DNA from: CAWCHZ01 sp963795555
Lineage (GTDB): Bacteria > Actinomycetota > Thermoleophilia > Solirubrobacterales > Solirubrobacteraceae
NCBI GenBank assembly: GCA_963795555.1
Contig: CAWCHZ010000002.1
Coordinates: forward strand, 1,302,001-1,366,000
Length of the DNA: 64,000 nucleotides
Direction: 5' to 3'
Made by a program: the position numbers and the translations under genes. Under the pieces are notes generated by a model. The model saw nothing but the letters and a program-made list of their open reading frames with translations, had not been told where the DNA came from and made no database searches. Positions 32,934 to 41,900 of the stretch are shown here, piece after piece (positions within the stretch are counted from its first letter, which is position 1; every line of letters starts with the position of its first letter).

Positions 32934-33802
32934 GTGTGCTCGTGGCGATGGCCATGGTGATGCGGAGCGTCGGGCTGGCCGACCACGACGAGGCGCCCAT
33001 CGCCGGCGCGCAGCACCTCGATCGGCACGCCAAACAGCTCGCTCAGCCGTGGCCCGCTCACGACCTCCTCGACCGCGCCCGCCAGAGCACGCCCGGCGGC
33101 CAGGTAGATCACGCGGTCCAGGTAGCCCAACAGGGGGTTGACGTCATGGGCGACGAGCATCACGGCGACGCCGTCGTCTCGGCTGACCTGCCGCAGCAGC
33201 GCGGCGACACCGATCTGACTCGGCAGGTCCAGGCCGTCGAGCGGCTCGTCGAGGATCAGCAGCGCCGGTCGGCGCACGAGCGCCTGGGCGATCAGCAGCC
33301 GCTGCTGCTCGCCACCGGAGAGCTCGCCGATCGGGCGGCGCGCATAGGCGCTCGCGCCGACCAGGTCGATCACCTCATCGACGCGCGCGCGCTGCGACCT
33401 GCGCCGCTCGCGGACGCCCGCTGTGAGCGGCACGCTCAGGCCAAAGCGCGCCCCGTCGAGCCCGAGCCAGACGATGTCGATTCCGCGTACTCGCGTCGCG
33501 GCGTCGAAGCTGCGTCGCTGCGGGAGATAGCCGATCCGATTTCGCGCCGCGCGGGGCGAGCCTCCGAGCACGCGCACCGTCCCGGCTGCGAGCGGAAGCA
33601 GGCCCAGGATCACCTTCATCAAAGTCGACTTGCCTGCGCCATTGGGTCCGAGCACGGCAACCAGCTCGCCGCGCGCGACGGTCAGCTCGACGTCGTGCCA
33701 GATCTCGCGCCGGCCGAGGCGCGCCGTGGCATCGCGAATCTCGACGGCCGTCGCCGACCGATCGTCGCGCGTGGCGCTCGCGCTGCCCGCGGCGATCGCC
33801 AT
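32930..33802 (-). CDS. znuC: Zinc/manganese-type ABC ATPase
   Basis: 290-aa ATPase: Walker A GPNGAGKST, GYLPQRRSFD in the Q-loop, signature LSGGEQQRLLIAQAL, Walker B ALLILDEP and switch His in LVAHDVNP. The C-terminus is His-rich (HHHGHRHEHT), common in zinc systems. ATG 33802 overlaps the mini-ORF stop. An N-terminal extension of about 20 residues precedes the usual start of the fold. Confidence 0.9.
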   Translation of the reverse strand: MAIAAGSASATRDDRSATAVEIRDATARLGRREIWHDVELTVARGELVAVLGPNGAGKSTLMKVILGLLPLAAGTVRVLGGSPRAARNRIGYLPQRRSFDAATRVRGIDIVWLGLDGARFGLSVPLTAGVRERRRSQRARVDEVIDLVGASAYARRPIGELSGGEQQRLLIAQALVRRPALLILDEPLDGLDLPSQIGVAALLRQVSRDDGVAVMLVAHDVNPLLGYLDRVIYLAAGRALAGAVEEVVSGPRLSELFGVPIEVLRAGDGRLVVVGQPDAPHHHGHRHEHT

Positions 33803-33831
33803 CAGCTCGCGATGTCGTCAGCGATCGCCAT
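33802..33831 (-). other. Relay mini-ORF, znuA to znuC
   Basis: ATG 33831 shares its A with the binding-protein stop (TGATG) and encodes MAIADDIAS; its TGA shares its A with the znuC ATG (TGATG). CTGATGGCGATCGC is present twice, 29 bases apart, so the start of znuC (MAIAAGSAS) was duplicated. Confidence 0.5.
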
Positions 33832-34769
33832 CAGCGGCCGGTGGCCTCGTGCAGCGCTCGGGCGATGCCCTGCAGCTGCGCAACCTGCCACTGCTCGAAG
33901 CTCGCGCTTGCCGGCGCGAGCGTCTCGGTGACCGTGGCGATTGGGATCCGCTGTGCGCGCGCCAACGCATTGAGTCGCTGGATGTCGGCGGTGGCGTTCT
34001 GGGAGTTGTAGACCCAGATGTCGATCTCCCGTTGGGAGATCTGACGCCGCACGGTCGCCGTGTCCTGTGCGCTGGGCTCGCTGCCCTCGCTGATCGCCTT
34101 CATGTACTCCGGGGGGGTGATCAGATCCAGTCCCAGCGCGGGCGCCTGCAGCGCGAAGATGCTCTCCGACGCGCCGACCCGCACCCCGGCGTAGCGTGCG
34201 CGGATCTGGGCGATCAGGCGATGGTATTGAGCGAGGCCCTGGCGCTCGAAGGCCTGGCGCTGGCTGTCGAAGTAGGTCGCGTCGCTGGAATCCAGGCGCT
34301 TGAGCGCGGCGGTGATCGCGTCGGCCACCGTCTCGACGTCGTTGGGGTCATACCAGCGATGGGGGTTGTCGCCCAGGTGCAGGCCGAGCAGACGTCCCAC
34401 GTCGATCACGTCCCGGCCCGACACGGGGTTGGCGGCGAGCAGGCGCGGCGCCCACGGGTCGTAGCCGACGCCGTTGATGAGCGCGAGCTGGGCGGTCGCC
34501 AGCGCGCGGGCATCCGCCGGCCGGGGCTCATAGGAGTGCGGATCCTGGTTGGGGTCGACGATGATGCTCTGCACGCTGGCGTGCATGCCACCAAGTTGGC
34601 TGGCGATGCTGCCCCAGAAGTTCTCTGCCGCGACGATGCGCACGTCGCCGGGACGCCCGGCGGCCGAGCCCCCACCAGAGGTGATGCTGCCACAGGCCGT
34701 GATCAGCGAGCCCACTGACGCGGCGAGCGCGAGCGTCATCGTGATGAGCGCCGATCGACAACGGGGCAT
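33831..34769 (-). CDS. znuA: Metal ABC transporter substrate-binding lipoprotein
   Basis: 312-aa ZnuA/TroA-family binding protein with lipobox LITAC (Cys26). Metal-ligand candidates His78 (DPHSYEP) and His137 (DNPHRWYDP) are present. The third usual His, in an SH-FGY-like motif, is missing: the region reads GASESIFALQAP (about 199-210). A late Asp/Asn region is IDIWVYNSQNAT. The metal could be Zn or Mn. ATG 34769 lies 7 bases after an extended -10 (TGGTACGGT), suggesting a leaderless transcript. Confidence 0.85.
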   Translation of the reverse strand: MPRCRSALITMTLALAASVGSLITACGSITSGGGSAAGRPGDVRIVAAENFWGSIASQLGGMHASVQSIIVDPNQDPHSYEPRPADARALATAQLALINGVGYDPWAPRLLAANPVSGRDVIDVGRLLGLHLGDNPHRWYDPNDVETVADAITAALKRLDSSDATYFDSQRQAFERQGLAQYHRLIAQIRARYAGVRVGASESIFALQAPALGLDLITPPEYMKAISEGSEPSAQDTATVRRQISQREIDIWVYNSQNATADIQRLNALARAQRIPIATVTETLAPASASFEQWQVAQLQGIARALHEATGR

Positions 34770-34904
34770 CGCATGCACCGTACCAGAGATCGGGATTGAG
34801 TCTCGTTCTGAAAGCCTTCTGGCCGGCGGCCATCCCGAGCAGGCTCGGGGCTCAAACGTGACTACCGACCAGGACCTCCAGGACATCGGCGCGCTGGAGG
34901 CGGC

Positions 34905-34942
34905 GCGACACGCCGACTAGGTTGCGACGCGCCGACTAGGCT
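34905..34942. repeat. 19-bp tandem duplication before the Fur gene
   Basis: GCGACACGCCGACTAGGTT and GCGACGCGCCGACTAGGCT lie side by side, ending 7 bases before the GTG start of the Fur/Zur gene. Confidence 0.8.
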
Positions 34943-34948
34943 CTGGGT

Positions 34949-35404
34949 GTGGCTCACAGCCCACACTCAACCGAGGACTCACCCTGGGCGGCGCATGCGC
35001 ACGCGGTGCTGGCGCAGGCGGGCCACCAGCAGGGCGGTGCGCGCGCGCGCATCATCGAGCTGCTCGACGGTCAGGCGTGCGCGCTGTCGGCGCTGGAGAT
35101 CGAGGACGCGCTGCGCGCGTCCGGCCGGGCGATCGGCCGCGCCAGCGTCTACCGGGTGCTCGAGCTGCTGGTCGAGCACGAGCTGGTCGAGCGCCTCGAG
35201 GTCGGCTCCGGACAGGCTCGCTTCGAGACGATCGACCCGTCCGGCTCCCACCACCATCACCTTGTCTGCCAGCGCTGCGGGCGTCTGGTCGCCTTCGACG
35301 ACCCCGGTCTCGAGCAGGCGATCGATCGGCTTTCCGAGCGCCTGGGGATGCGCGTCGAGCACCACGACGTGCTGCTGCGCGGCGCCTGTCGCAGCTGCGA
35401 CTGA
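34949..35404 (+). CDS. zur: Fur-family metalloregulator, probably Zur
   Basis: 151-aa Fur-family protein: winged helix (about 30-90, with SALEIEDALRASGRAIGRASVYRVLELLVEHELVE split over it), metal site HHHH at 101-104, and structural zinc cysteines Cys107/Cys110 and Cys147/Cys150. Being divergent from a ZnuABC-like operon argues for zinc-sensing Zur rather than Fur. GTG start without a ribosome binding site. I see no clear 7-1-7 Zur box in the 178-base divergent gap. Confidence 0.87.
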   Translation: MAHSPHSTEDSPWAAHAHAVLAQAGHQQGGARARIIELLDGQACALSALEIEDALRASGRAIGRASVYRVLELLVEHELVERLEVGSGQARFETIDPSGSHHHHLVCQRCGRLVAFDDPGLEQAIDRLSERLGMRVEHHDVLLRGACRSCD

Positions 35405-36040
35405 TCAGCGCTCACGCGGAGGCGCCTGGAAGACGATCCGCTTGAGCTCGCCGATCGCGCCGCCGCCAAGCCGCAGCGCGGTCTGGAAGCCCTCCCGACC
35501 GAGCTCGCCGGCGTCGAGTGCGCGGCGCAGCTCATTGAGCGTGGCACGCTCATCCTCGGCGACCTGATCGCGCGGGGGATCGAGCAGGATCAGATGGCGC
35601 GGCCGTCGAGCGCGGTGGGCCCGGCGCGCGTAACTGTCGCGCTGATCGCCGTCGAGGCCCTCCAGCGCCAGCACCACCGTCTCACCGGCATCGAGCCGCT
35701 TGTCGACGGCGGCGTCGAGCAGCTCCTGCGCGCGCTGCTCGAGCTGGTCGCCGGCGACTCGTCCGGTCAGCAGAGCACGAACCTTGGCGAGCGAGAGCAG
35801 ATGCCCGCGTCCTTCGACCACGCGCTCGGCGAAGCCGCTCGGGTCCATTCGGCCGGGCGAGACGATCAACAACAGGCTCCCGGGCGAGTAGCGCAGGCGA
35901 TCGGTTGGCGCGAGCACGCGGCAGCGGACCGAGATATCGGCCGGCCTGGGCGCTGCGCCGTCACGGCGCGGACGCTCGGAGGACCAGCCGCCGCGCTCGT
36001 CGGGCGAGATCTTGACGCTCCGGGCTGAGGGATCGTTCAC
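35405..36040 (-). CDS. Degenerate P-loop (PNKP/AAA_33-like) kinase homologue
   Basis: 211 aa. The core resembles polynucleotide-kinase-like P-loop proteins: a hydrophobic strand LLLIVS before the loop, a helix lid, then GETVVLALEGLDGDQRDSYA and PRHLILLDPPRDQVAEDER in place of the usual VVVDATN and DxP strands, and a C-terminal LRRAL-EGF-like motif. The Walker A, normally GxxGxGKS, reads SPGRMDPSGF and lacks the catalytic Lys. Probably inactive as a kinase. Assignment by pattern only. GTG at 36040 is a weakly supported start; the 3' end abuts the convergent zur stop. Confidence 0.6.
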   Translation of the reverse strand: MNDPSARSVKISPDERGGWSSERPRRDGAAPRPADISVRCRVLAPTDRLRYSPGSLLLIVSPGRMDPSGFAERVVEGRGHLLSLAKVRALLTGRVAGDQLEQRAQELLDAAVDKRLDAGETVVLALEGLDGDQRDSYARRAHRARRPRHLILLDPPRDQVAEDERATLNELRRALDAGELGREGFQTALRLGGGAIGELKRIVFQAPPRER

Positions 36041-36184
36041 ACCACAATCATGATCGAGTGCGCAAGTCGCTGCTTTGCGGGTGCGCTCGAGCGGGGTCGC
36101 CAGTCGGCCGAGCTGCTCGCCAGGCATTCAAGCGGACGGCCAGGCCGCCCACGCGGGGGCGCCAGGCGCCCCCTGCGGCGCTCG

Positions 36185-38272
36185 TCAGGTCGCCAGTGCT
36201 GCGCGCGCGCGGCGCGAGACCAGGAAGGCGAGCGCGTAGAGGATCGCGACGACGACCAGCAGGAAGCGATAGCCGGTCATCAACGCCACGTACTCGATCG
36301 CCCCGCCGAGCATCGCACCGAGCAGGTTGGCGCCGAAGGCGGTGGTCGACGAGGCCACCTGCGCGAAGCGCTGCGAGAAGACGAGGTTCGCGATGAAGAT
36401 CGGCGCGAAGGCGATCGCGATGGCGCTGAGGAAGCGCGGCACCGGCGAGAGCGTCAGGATCGACTCCTGCGGAACCAGCCAGGCGACTGCCAGCGCCACG
36501 ATCAGCGCGAGATACAGCCAGTGCGGCTTGGGCAGGCGCACATGGCGCGCCACCTCGATTGCGAGGTAGACGCTCAGCAGCACGCCCGCGAACACCAGCG
36601 AGTTGACGAACCAGGTCGTGCCGAAGAGCAGTGCGAACTGCACGACGTTCTTGGTCTCCAGCAGCGCGAACGCACCGCCCATACAGAACAGGTCCACGTA
36701 GCGCACCATCCGCCCCGGCGCCCCACCGGCCAACCAGACCAGCAGCAGCGCGCCGCCGAGCACGATCGCCAGCACGCGCAGCAGGAACGTCGGGATCGAG
36801 TGCGTCGGCAGGTAGGGGAACGGCCAGTCGTCACTCGCTCCCTGCACATGCTGCCCGTGCCAGGGCGTCGCGCAGTTGCGGGTCGCCCCCGCGCCGGCCG
36901 TCAGCACGGCCTGGCGGCGACCCCCGAGCGGGCTGCCCAGCTCGGCGCAGGGCGGCTGGCCGTAGACGGCGTTCAGCGTCGACGCATAGCGATCGAGCAG
37001 GTAGTTCTCGTAGTAGTTGTACATCGCGAAGGTGCCACCGGGCGCGAGGATGCTCTTGACGCGCTGCATCGACTCCTTCGTGAAGAGGTAGTTCTCGAGC
37101 CGCAGGTTGCCCTGGCCGGCGAGCAGCGTGAGCGAGTCGGGCAGCGCGAACAGGACGAGGTCGTAGCGCCCGCTGGTGTTCTGCACGAACGCGCGACCGT
37201 CGTTGATGTGCAGGGTCACGCGCGGATCCTGGTAGGGCCGGTCCGGGTTCCAGCGCTTGCCCAGCGATGCGAGGACGGGGTCGATCTCGACGGCATCGAT
37301 GTGGCGGGCTCCCTGCGACAGGGCGACGGCGACGTCGTTGCCAGTGCCCGCGCCGACGATCAGCACGTTGTTGAGGTGCGAGCGGTCGACGTGGCGGTAG
37401 GGATAGAAGTAGAAGGGCTCCAGGCGCCGCAGCGTGGCGATCGGATACTCGGTCTGGTGCGGGATGTTGTTGGCGGTGACCGAGATCGTCCCGTGCGTCG
37501 GGATGCCATCGATCACGCGCGTGCTGGCGATATGGACGGCGCGGACCTTGTAGTAGGGCGACCAGTGGTCCAGCGACGAGGCCGACTCGGCGCCGAGCAG
37601 GGCGAGCACGGCCAGCAGCGGGAGCAGCTGCCAGCGGCGCGGTCGCCGCCACATCAGCCCGATCAGCGTCAGCGAAGCGAGCGCCCCCCAGGCGATCGGC
37701 GGCAACCAGAGGAACGACAGCACGGAGAACACGACGATGCCGAGCAGACTGCCCAGGATGTCGAGCCGATAGGCCTCGAGCGGGGCGAACAGCCGGAAGC
37801 TGCGCGCCACCTCCTGCCCGATCGCGGCCATGATCGCCACCACCAGCAGGAAGATCACCGAGACGCTCAGCCACTCGGGCAGCAGCGGCAGGCCGTGACC
37901 ACCGTGCAGCTGCGTCGGGCCCGACAGCGCGCGCAGCGCGACGGGGAAGGCCAGCACGAAGCCGACCAGCAGGGCGAGCCCCAGCGGGGCCAGCGGGAGC
38001 AGGCTCAGGCGCGCCCGCGCGCGCAGGAAGCCGATGCCGATCCCGAGGAAGCTGGCCAGCAGGACGAAGTTCGTCAGGTACGCGAGGTAGACGTTGTTGG
38101 CCCCCGTCCAGCGGATCAACGCCAGCTCGATGAAGAGCATCAGGAAGCTCAGGAGGAGCAGGCGCAGGCGATCCGCCCCTGTCGGCGCGGCGAGCGCCGG
38201 CGCGGCCGGGACCGGCTCCGCGACCACCGGCCGCTCCTTCGGCACCTCTACGGCCCCGCTCACGGCGCGCAT
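36185..38272 (-). CDS. Membrane-embedded spermidine synthase-like protein
   Basis: 695-aa protein with membrane helices at both ends (about seven from residue 40 to 240 and six to seven from about 500 to 690) around a spermidine-synthase/Rossmann methyltransferase-like domain (VLIVGAGTGNDVAVALSQGA, DAVEIDP, HINDGRAFV, YDLVLFALPDS). Such fusions occur in bacteria but their substrate is not established; true polyamine synthesis is doubtful. ATG 38272 is chosen with GGGGA upstream; GTG 38287 is possible. Confidence 0.8.
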   Translation of the reverse strand: MRAVSGAVEVPKERPVVAEPVPAAPALAAPTGADRLRLLLLSFLMLFIELALIRWTGANNVYLAYLTNFVLLASFLGIGIGFLRARARLSLLPLAPLGLALLVGFVLAFPVALRALSGPTQLHGGHGLPLLPEWLSVSVIFLLVVAIMAAIGQEVARSFRLFAPLEAYRLDILGSLLGIVVFSVLSFLWLPPIAWGALASLTLIGLMWRRPRRWQLLPLLAVLALLGAESASSLDHWSPYYKVRAVHIASTRVIDGIPTHGTISVTANNIPHQTEYPIATLRRLEPFYFYPYRHVDRSHLNNVLIVGAGTGNDVAVALSQGARHIDAVEIDPVLASLGKRWNPDRPYQDPRVTLHINDGRAFVQNTSGRYDLVLFALPDSLTLLAGQGNLRLENYLFTKESMQRVKSILAPGGTFAMYNYYENYLLDRYASTLNAVYGQPPCAELGSPLGGRRQAVLTAGAGATRNCATPWHGQHVQGASDDWPFPYLPTHSIPTFLLRVLAIVLGGALLLVWLAGGAPGRMVRYVDLFCMGGAFALLETKNVVQFALLFGTTWFVNSLVFAGVLLSVYLAIEVARHVRLPKPHWLYLALIVALAVAWLVPQESILTLSPVPRFLSAIAIAFAPIFIANLVFSQRFAQVASSTTAFGANLLGAMLGGAIEYVALMTGYRFLLVVVAILYALAFLVSRRARAALAT

Positions 38273-38361
38273 CGTACTGATCCCCACAGACGGGCGCGCC
38301 GCGGTCTGATGACGTCCCCCGCCGGGGCGGGCCGCCAGCGCCGCACCGCCTGTCCAACCGC

Positions 38362-38391
38362 TTGCGAGCGGCTGGACGCTGCACCTATGCT
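38362..38391 (+). promoter_or_regulatory. Possible promoter of the amino-acid dehydrogenase
   Basis: TTGCGA (38362-38367) and TATGCT (38386-38391) are 18 bases apart, about 50 bases before the start codon. Confidence 0.35.
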
Positions 38392-38441
38392 GGCGGGGAC
38401 AGGGGCTTGCTCGTGCCGTCGCGGATGGGGGCGCGGGCGAG

Positions 38442-39512
38442 ATGCAATTGGTCTCTCTTCTTCAAAACGGGGGATTCGCGCACGTCGACGTGCGCATCCG
38501 ACAGGGCCCGCGAGCGCAGATGCCGTTCGTCATCGCCATCCACACGCTCGGCGATGGCGTGGCGCTCGGTGGCTGCCGAATGCTGCCGAGCGAGTCGGTC
38601 GAGGACGCCCTCGTCGACGCCTTGCGCCTCTCGCGCGCGATGACCTACAAGTCCGCGGCCGTCGGACTGCGGCACGGCGGAGCCAAGTGCGTGATCGCGG
38701 CGAGCGGGGGGACGCCGCCGCGCGGCGCGCTGCGTCGCGCGGTGCTGCTGGACGTCGGGGATGCCGTCGAGGAGCTGGAGGGCCGCTTCGTCACCGGCAA
38801 GGACGCCGGCACCGTGGCGCACGACTTCGAGGTTATGGCCGAGCGCACGAGCCATCTCGTGGGTCGCTCGCGTCGTCACGGCGGCTCCGGCGACCCGTCG
38901 CCGATGACCGCGTACGGCGTGATCGTCGCGATCCAGGCCAGCTGCCAGCAGATGTTCGGCAGGGCGGGGCTGGCGGGGCGACGCGTGGCGGTGCTCGGCT
39001 TGGGCAAGGTTGGGGGCGCGGTCGCTCGGCGTGCCGCGCGGCTTGGCGCCGAGCTGATGGTGGCCGACATCGACTCGCGCAAGCGTGCGCTCGCACAGCG
39101 GCTCGGCGCACGTTGGCTGGAGCCCGACGAGCTGTTGGGCGCTGAGGCAGACGTGCTCGTACCGTGTGCGCTGAGCGGCGTGCTGGACGAGCGAGCCGCT
39201 CGGCGGCTGCGCTGCCGGGTCGTGGCCGGTGCCGCCAACGCCCAGCTGGCCGAGCCGGCGGTCGCGGCCCTGCTGCGCGAGCGCGGGGTGCTCTGGGCGC
39301 CTGACTTCATCGTCAACGCCGGCGGCCTGATCAGCGTCGCCGCGGAGATCGACCGCTACAGCGCGGCGGAGACGCGCCGGCGCACGCAGGCGATCGGTGC
39401 GGCGCTGCAGACGATCTTCAGCGAGGCCGAGTGCGACGGGCTGACGACGCTGGCGGCGGCCGAGCGCTATGCCGAGCGCCGGGTGCGCGAGCTGTTTGCC
39501 GCGGTGGCCTGA
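38442..39512 (+). CDS. Glu/Leu/Phe/Val dehydrogenase family protein
   Basis: 356-aa NAD-dependent amino-acid dehydrogenase closest in pattern to leucine/valine dehydrogenases. Lys70 (RAMTYKSAAVGL) and catalytic Lys82 (HGGAKCVI) are in place, Asp122 lies in VTGKDAGT, and the NAD motif is VLGLGKVGGAVARRA (about 183-197). It interconverts a branched or aromatic amino acid and its 2-oxo acid. Substrate choice cannot be read here. Confidence 0.9.
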   Translation: MQLVSLLQNGGFAHVDVRIRQGPRAQMPFVIAIHTLGDGVALGGCRMLPSESVEDALVDALRLSRAMTYKSAAVGLRHGGAKCVIAASGGTPPRGALRRAVLLDVGDAVEELEGRFVTGKDAGTVAHDFEVMAERTSHLVGRSRRHGGSGDPSPMTAYGVIVAIQASCQQMFGRAGLAGRRVAVLGLGKVGGAVARRAARLGAELMVADIDSRKRALAQRLGARWLEPDELLGAEADVLVPCALSGVLDERAARRLRCRVVAGAANAQLAEPAVAALLRERGVLWAPDFIVNAGGLISVAAEIDRYSAAETRRRTQAIGAALQTIFSEAECDGLTTLAAAERYAERRVRELFAAVA

Positions 39513-39643
39513 GCGCCACATCGTTGCGCCGGGGACCGAGCGCGGCCAAACTTGCGCGCGGGATCGGCTGGGGAAGGATCCCCGGCACGGGGAGTCCTAC
39601 GTGTTGGCCGTCACACCGGCCGCAACACAAAGGAGATCCACAG

Positions 39644-40051
39644 ATGGCGATTGCAATATCCAGACGGACTATGGGCGCCATGCTGGCGCTCGGCGCGCTC
39701 GCGCTCGCCGGTTGCGGAGGCAGCAGCAGCTCCAGCAGCTCGACTCCCGCCAGCAGCTCGACGCCGGCCAGCAGCGCGCCAGCGAGCACCAGCTCGCCGG
39801 CCACGAGCTCCACACCGGCGCCAGCCCCCAAATCAACCAGCACGAGCGGCAGCAGCGGCGCCGCGCAGTCCAGCCCGGCCTCAGGCAGCGGCTCGGCGTC
39901 GGGATCCGGCGGGTCGCCGAGCGGGTCGGGCTCCTCGTCGGGATCGAGCCACTCATCGGCAGCTGGCTCCTCCGGCATCCCCCAGAACAACGGCGGCGAC
40001 CAGGACTCCGACAACAATGGTGGCCCAAGCGATGGGGACGGCAACGTCTAG
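39644..40051 (+). CDS. Low-complexity Ser/Gly-rich lipoprotein
   Basis: 135 aa. Signal peptide with lipobox ALAGC (Cys24), then almost only Ser, Thr, Gly, Pro and Ala to the end, finishing in an Asn/Asp/Gly-rich tail. No folded domain is evident. AAAGGAG lies 8 bases upstream. The 3' end overlaps the next lipoprotein gene by 20 bases in another frame. Possibly a surface spacer or glycosylated stalk; function unknown. Confidence 0.75.
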   Translation: MAIAISRRTMGAMLALGALALAGCGGSSSSSSSTPASSSTPASSAPASTSSPATSSTPAPAPKSTSTSGSSGAAQSSPASGSGSASGSGGSPSGSGSSSGSSHSSAAGSSGIPQNNGGDQDSDNNGGPSDGDGNV

Positions 40052-40628
40052 ACGCTGCCGGGTCGGGCTGGTGTTGGCGTTGGCGGCGCTCACCTGGGCC
40101 GGTTGCGGCGCCAGCAGCGCGACCAGTACCAGCAACCCCGCGACAACATCAGGATTTGCCTGGCTTCGCCCCGCAAGGCCGCCGCGCGACTGGCGATCAC
40201 TGCGCGCCGCCGACGGGGCGATGCTGAGCTATCCACCCGGCTGGCACCCGCTCGCCGGCGATCGCGGGACCGCGACCGCCGCCCTGCGCAACGGCGCCGG
40301 CGGCTTCATCGGCTATCTGAACGTGACGCCGCGACAGGGCGCTGAGACGCTCGCGAGCTGGAGCTCGTTCCGCGTGCGCCACAACGCCGCCGAAGGCGAT
40401 CGCGACGTCGCGCTGCAGGCTGCGGCAGGCAACCTGCGCTTTCGCGGCGGCCACGGAGCCTGCGTGCGAGACGCCTATACGACCCAAACCGGCTCGCGCT
40501 TCATCGAGCTGGCCTGCCTGGTGCAGGGCGCGCACGCCGCCGCGGTGATCCTCGGCGCCGCTCCGCCGCCGGACTGGGCTCAGGTCGCGCCGCTGCTGGA
40601 GCGCGCGATCGCGGCGTTTGGCGTGTGA
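40032..40628 (+). CDS. Lipoprotein of unknown function
   Basis: 198 aa with signal peptide and lipobox TWAGC (Cys25). The mature part contains AMLSYPPGWHPLAGD and GGFIGYLNVTPRQGAETLASW, resembling PsbP/MOG1-like folds seen in many actinobacterial lipoproteins; that comparison is tentative. ATG 40032 lies inside the end of the previous gene, so the two are likely coupled. An ATG five codons upstream is also possible. Confidence 0.72.
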   Translation: MGTATSRRCRVGLVLALAALTWAGCGASSATSTSNPATTSGFAWLRPARPPRDWRSLRAADGAMLSYPPGWHPLAGDRGTATAALRNGAGGFIGYLNVTPRQGAETLASWSSFRVRHNAAEGDRDVALQAAAGNLRFRGGHGACVRDAYTTQTGSRFIELACLVQGAHAAAVILGAAPPPDWAQVAPLLERAIAAFGV

Positions 40629-40686
40629 GCGGCGGCAGCCGTCAACCGGACTGCTCGTGAGGCTCGCAAGCGCCGACGCGCGGGCG

Positions 40687-41196
40687 TCAGCCAGGCTGCT
40701 CGGAGACCTCGACCTCGCGCACTCGATGGCTGTCGACGTCGTATACGAAGCCGCGCACGACGTCGCGGTGGAGCAGGAACGCCGAGCGGCGAACGCGCAG
40801 GATCGACTGGCGCACGTCGGCGTCGACATCGCTGAAGGACTCGATCGCGAACGGGGGCGCGATCCCGGTCGTCTGCTGCAGCTCGGCGCGAAAGCCGTCG
40901 TCGCTGAGCGCCTGCATCCCGCAGTCGGTGTGATGGATCAGCATCACCTCGCACGTGCCCAGCTTGCGCTGTGAGATCGCCAGCGAGCGGATCACATCGT
41001 CGGTGATGACGCCACCCGCGTTGCGCAGCACGTGCGCCTCACCGTGTCCGAGCCTGAGCGCAGCGAAGACGTCCAGGCGCGAGTCCATGCACGTCACGAT
41101 CGCCAGCCGCCGCGAGGGGCGCACGCTCAGATGCCGGGGGGGCAGCGACGCTGCGAAGGCTTGGTTGTTGGCGATCAGCTCGTCGACGACGGACAC
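40687..41196 (-). CDS. Beta-class carbonic anhydrase, Rv1284-like
   Basis: 169-aa beta-carbonic anhydrase: zinc ligands Cys36 (VTCMDSR), His88 or His89 and Cys92 (HHTDCGM), with the Asp38-Arg40 pair. GEAHVLRNAGG and VITDDVIRSLAISQ match mycobacterial Rv1284 closely. It hydrates CO2 in the cytosol. GTG 41196 gives the family N-terminus MSVVDELIANN; an ATG eight codons upstream (41220) is possible. Confidence 0.9.
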   Translation of the reverse strand: MSVVDELIANNQAFAASLPPRHLSVRPSRRLAIVTCMDSRLDVFAALRLGHGEAHVLRNAGGVITDDVIRSLAISQRKLGTCEVMLIHHTDCGMQALSDDGFRAELQQTTGIAPPFAIESFSDVDADVRQSILRVRRSAFLLHRDVVRGFVYDVDSHRVREVEVSEQPG

Positions 41197-41309
41197 GGAC
41201 CGAACACTAACGGCCAGCATCGGCTGCGCGTCGCCAGCGCCGGATGAGGCGTCGCCACCGCCGCGAGGTGCCGCCATCGCGGTGCTCGAGCCTGCTACAC
41301 AATCGAGCC

Positions 41310-41678
41310 ATGGCTCGCGAGCGGGGCGTCAACATCGTCGGTGGCACGCTGCTGCCGTGCTCGAGCGAGCCGCTCACCGGCTTCTACCGCGATGGCTGCT
41401 GCGCGACCGGCGCGGAGGACCTCGGCAGCCACACCGTGTGCGCGGTCATGACCACCGCGTTCCTCGAGTTCAGCGCCACGAGTGGCAACGATCTCTCAAC
41501 CCCCCGCCCTGAGCTGGGCTTCCCAGGCTTGACGCCCGGTGATCGCTGGTGCGTCTGCGCGACGCGCTGGCTGGAGGCCTATCACGCGGGCTGCGCACCG
41601 AAGGTCGTGCTCGCGGCGACGCACGCGCGGGCGATCGACGTGATCCCGGTTGACGCGCTGATTGCCCACGCATACTGA
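41310..41678 (+). CDS. DUF2237 family protein
   Basis: 122-aa small protein with the DUF2237 pattern: NIVGGTLLPCSSEPLTGFYRDGCC, then HTVCAVMTTAFLEFS, then GLTPGDRWCVCATRWLEAY, rich in conserved Cys and Trp. Function unknown; homologues occur widely as single genes. The 220 bases up to the next gene hold no other frame I trust. Confidence 0.88.
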   Translation: MARERGVNIVGGTLLPCSSEPLTGFYRDGCCATGAEDLGSHTVCAVMTTAFLEFSATSGNDLSTPRPELGFPGLTPGDRWCVCATRWLEAYHAGCAPKVVLAATHARAIDVIPVDALIAHAY

Positions 41679-41900
41679 TCGCCGCCCGACTCCGACGGCG
41701 GGGACCGACCGACGGCGCCCGCCATACAGGCGCCCAATCGCACCGCGCCACTTCACCATCAATCCACGGTATTAATAGGTGTGAGGTGCGTTGCGCCGAC
41801 CGGGTTTGCGGTCGGTCGAAAAGTTCCCCGTGACCCGGATTTGCTGGTATTCTCGCGCGGTTCGGCTTCGATCTCTGCGTGGATGGCAGGTGGGAGGCTC

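Noticed and set aside
36050..39145. A very long plus-strand open frame across the spermidine-synthase-like gene
   Set aside because: It is antisense to a convincing membrane enzyme, is Arg/Gln/Asp-rich without any domain, and is the usual GC-rich shadow frame.
39644..40051. Non-coding repeat instead of a gene
   Set aside because: The Ser/Gly-rich frame has a good ribosome binding site, a signal peptide and a lipobox, so I kept it as a lipoprotein gene.
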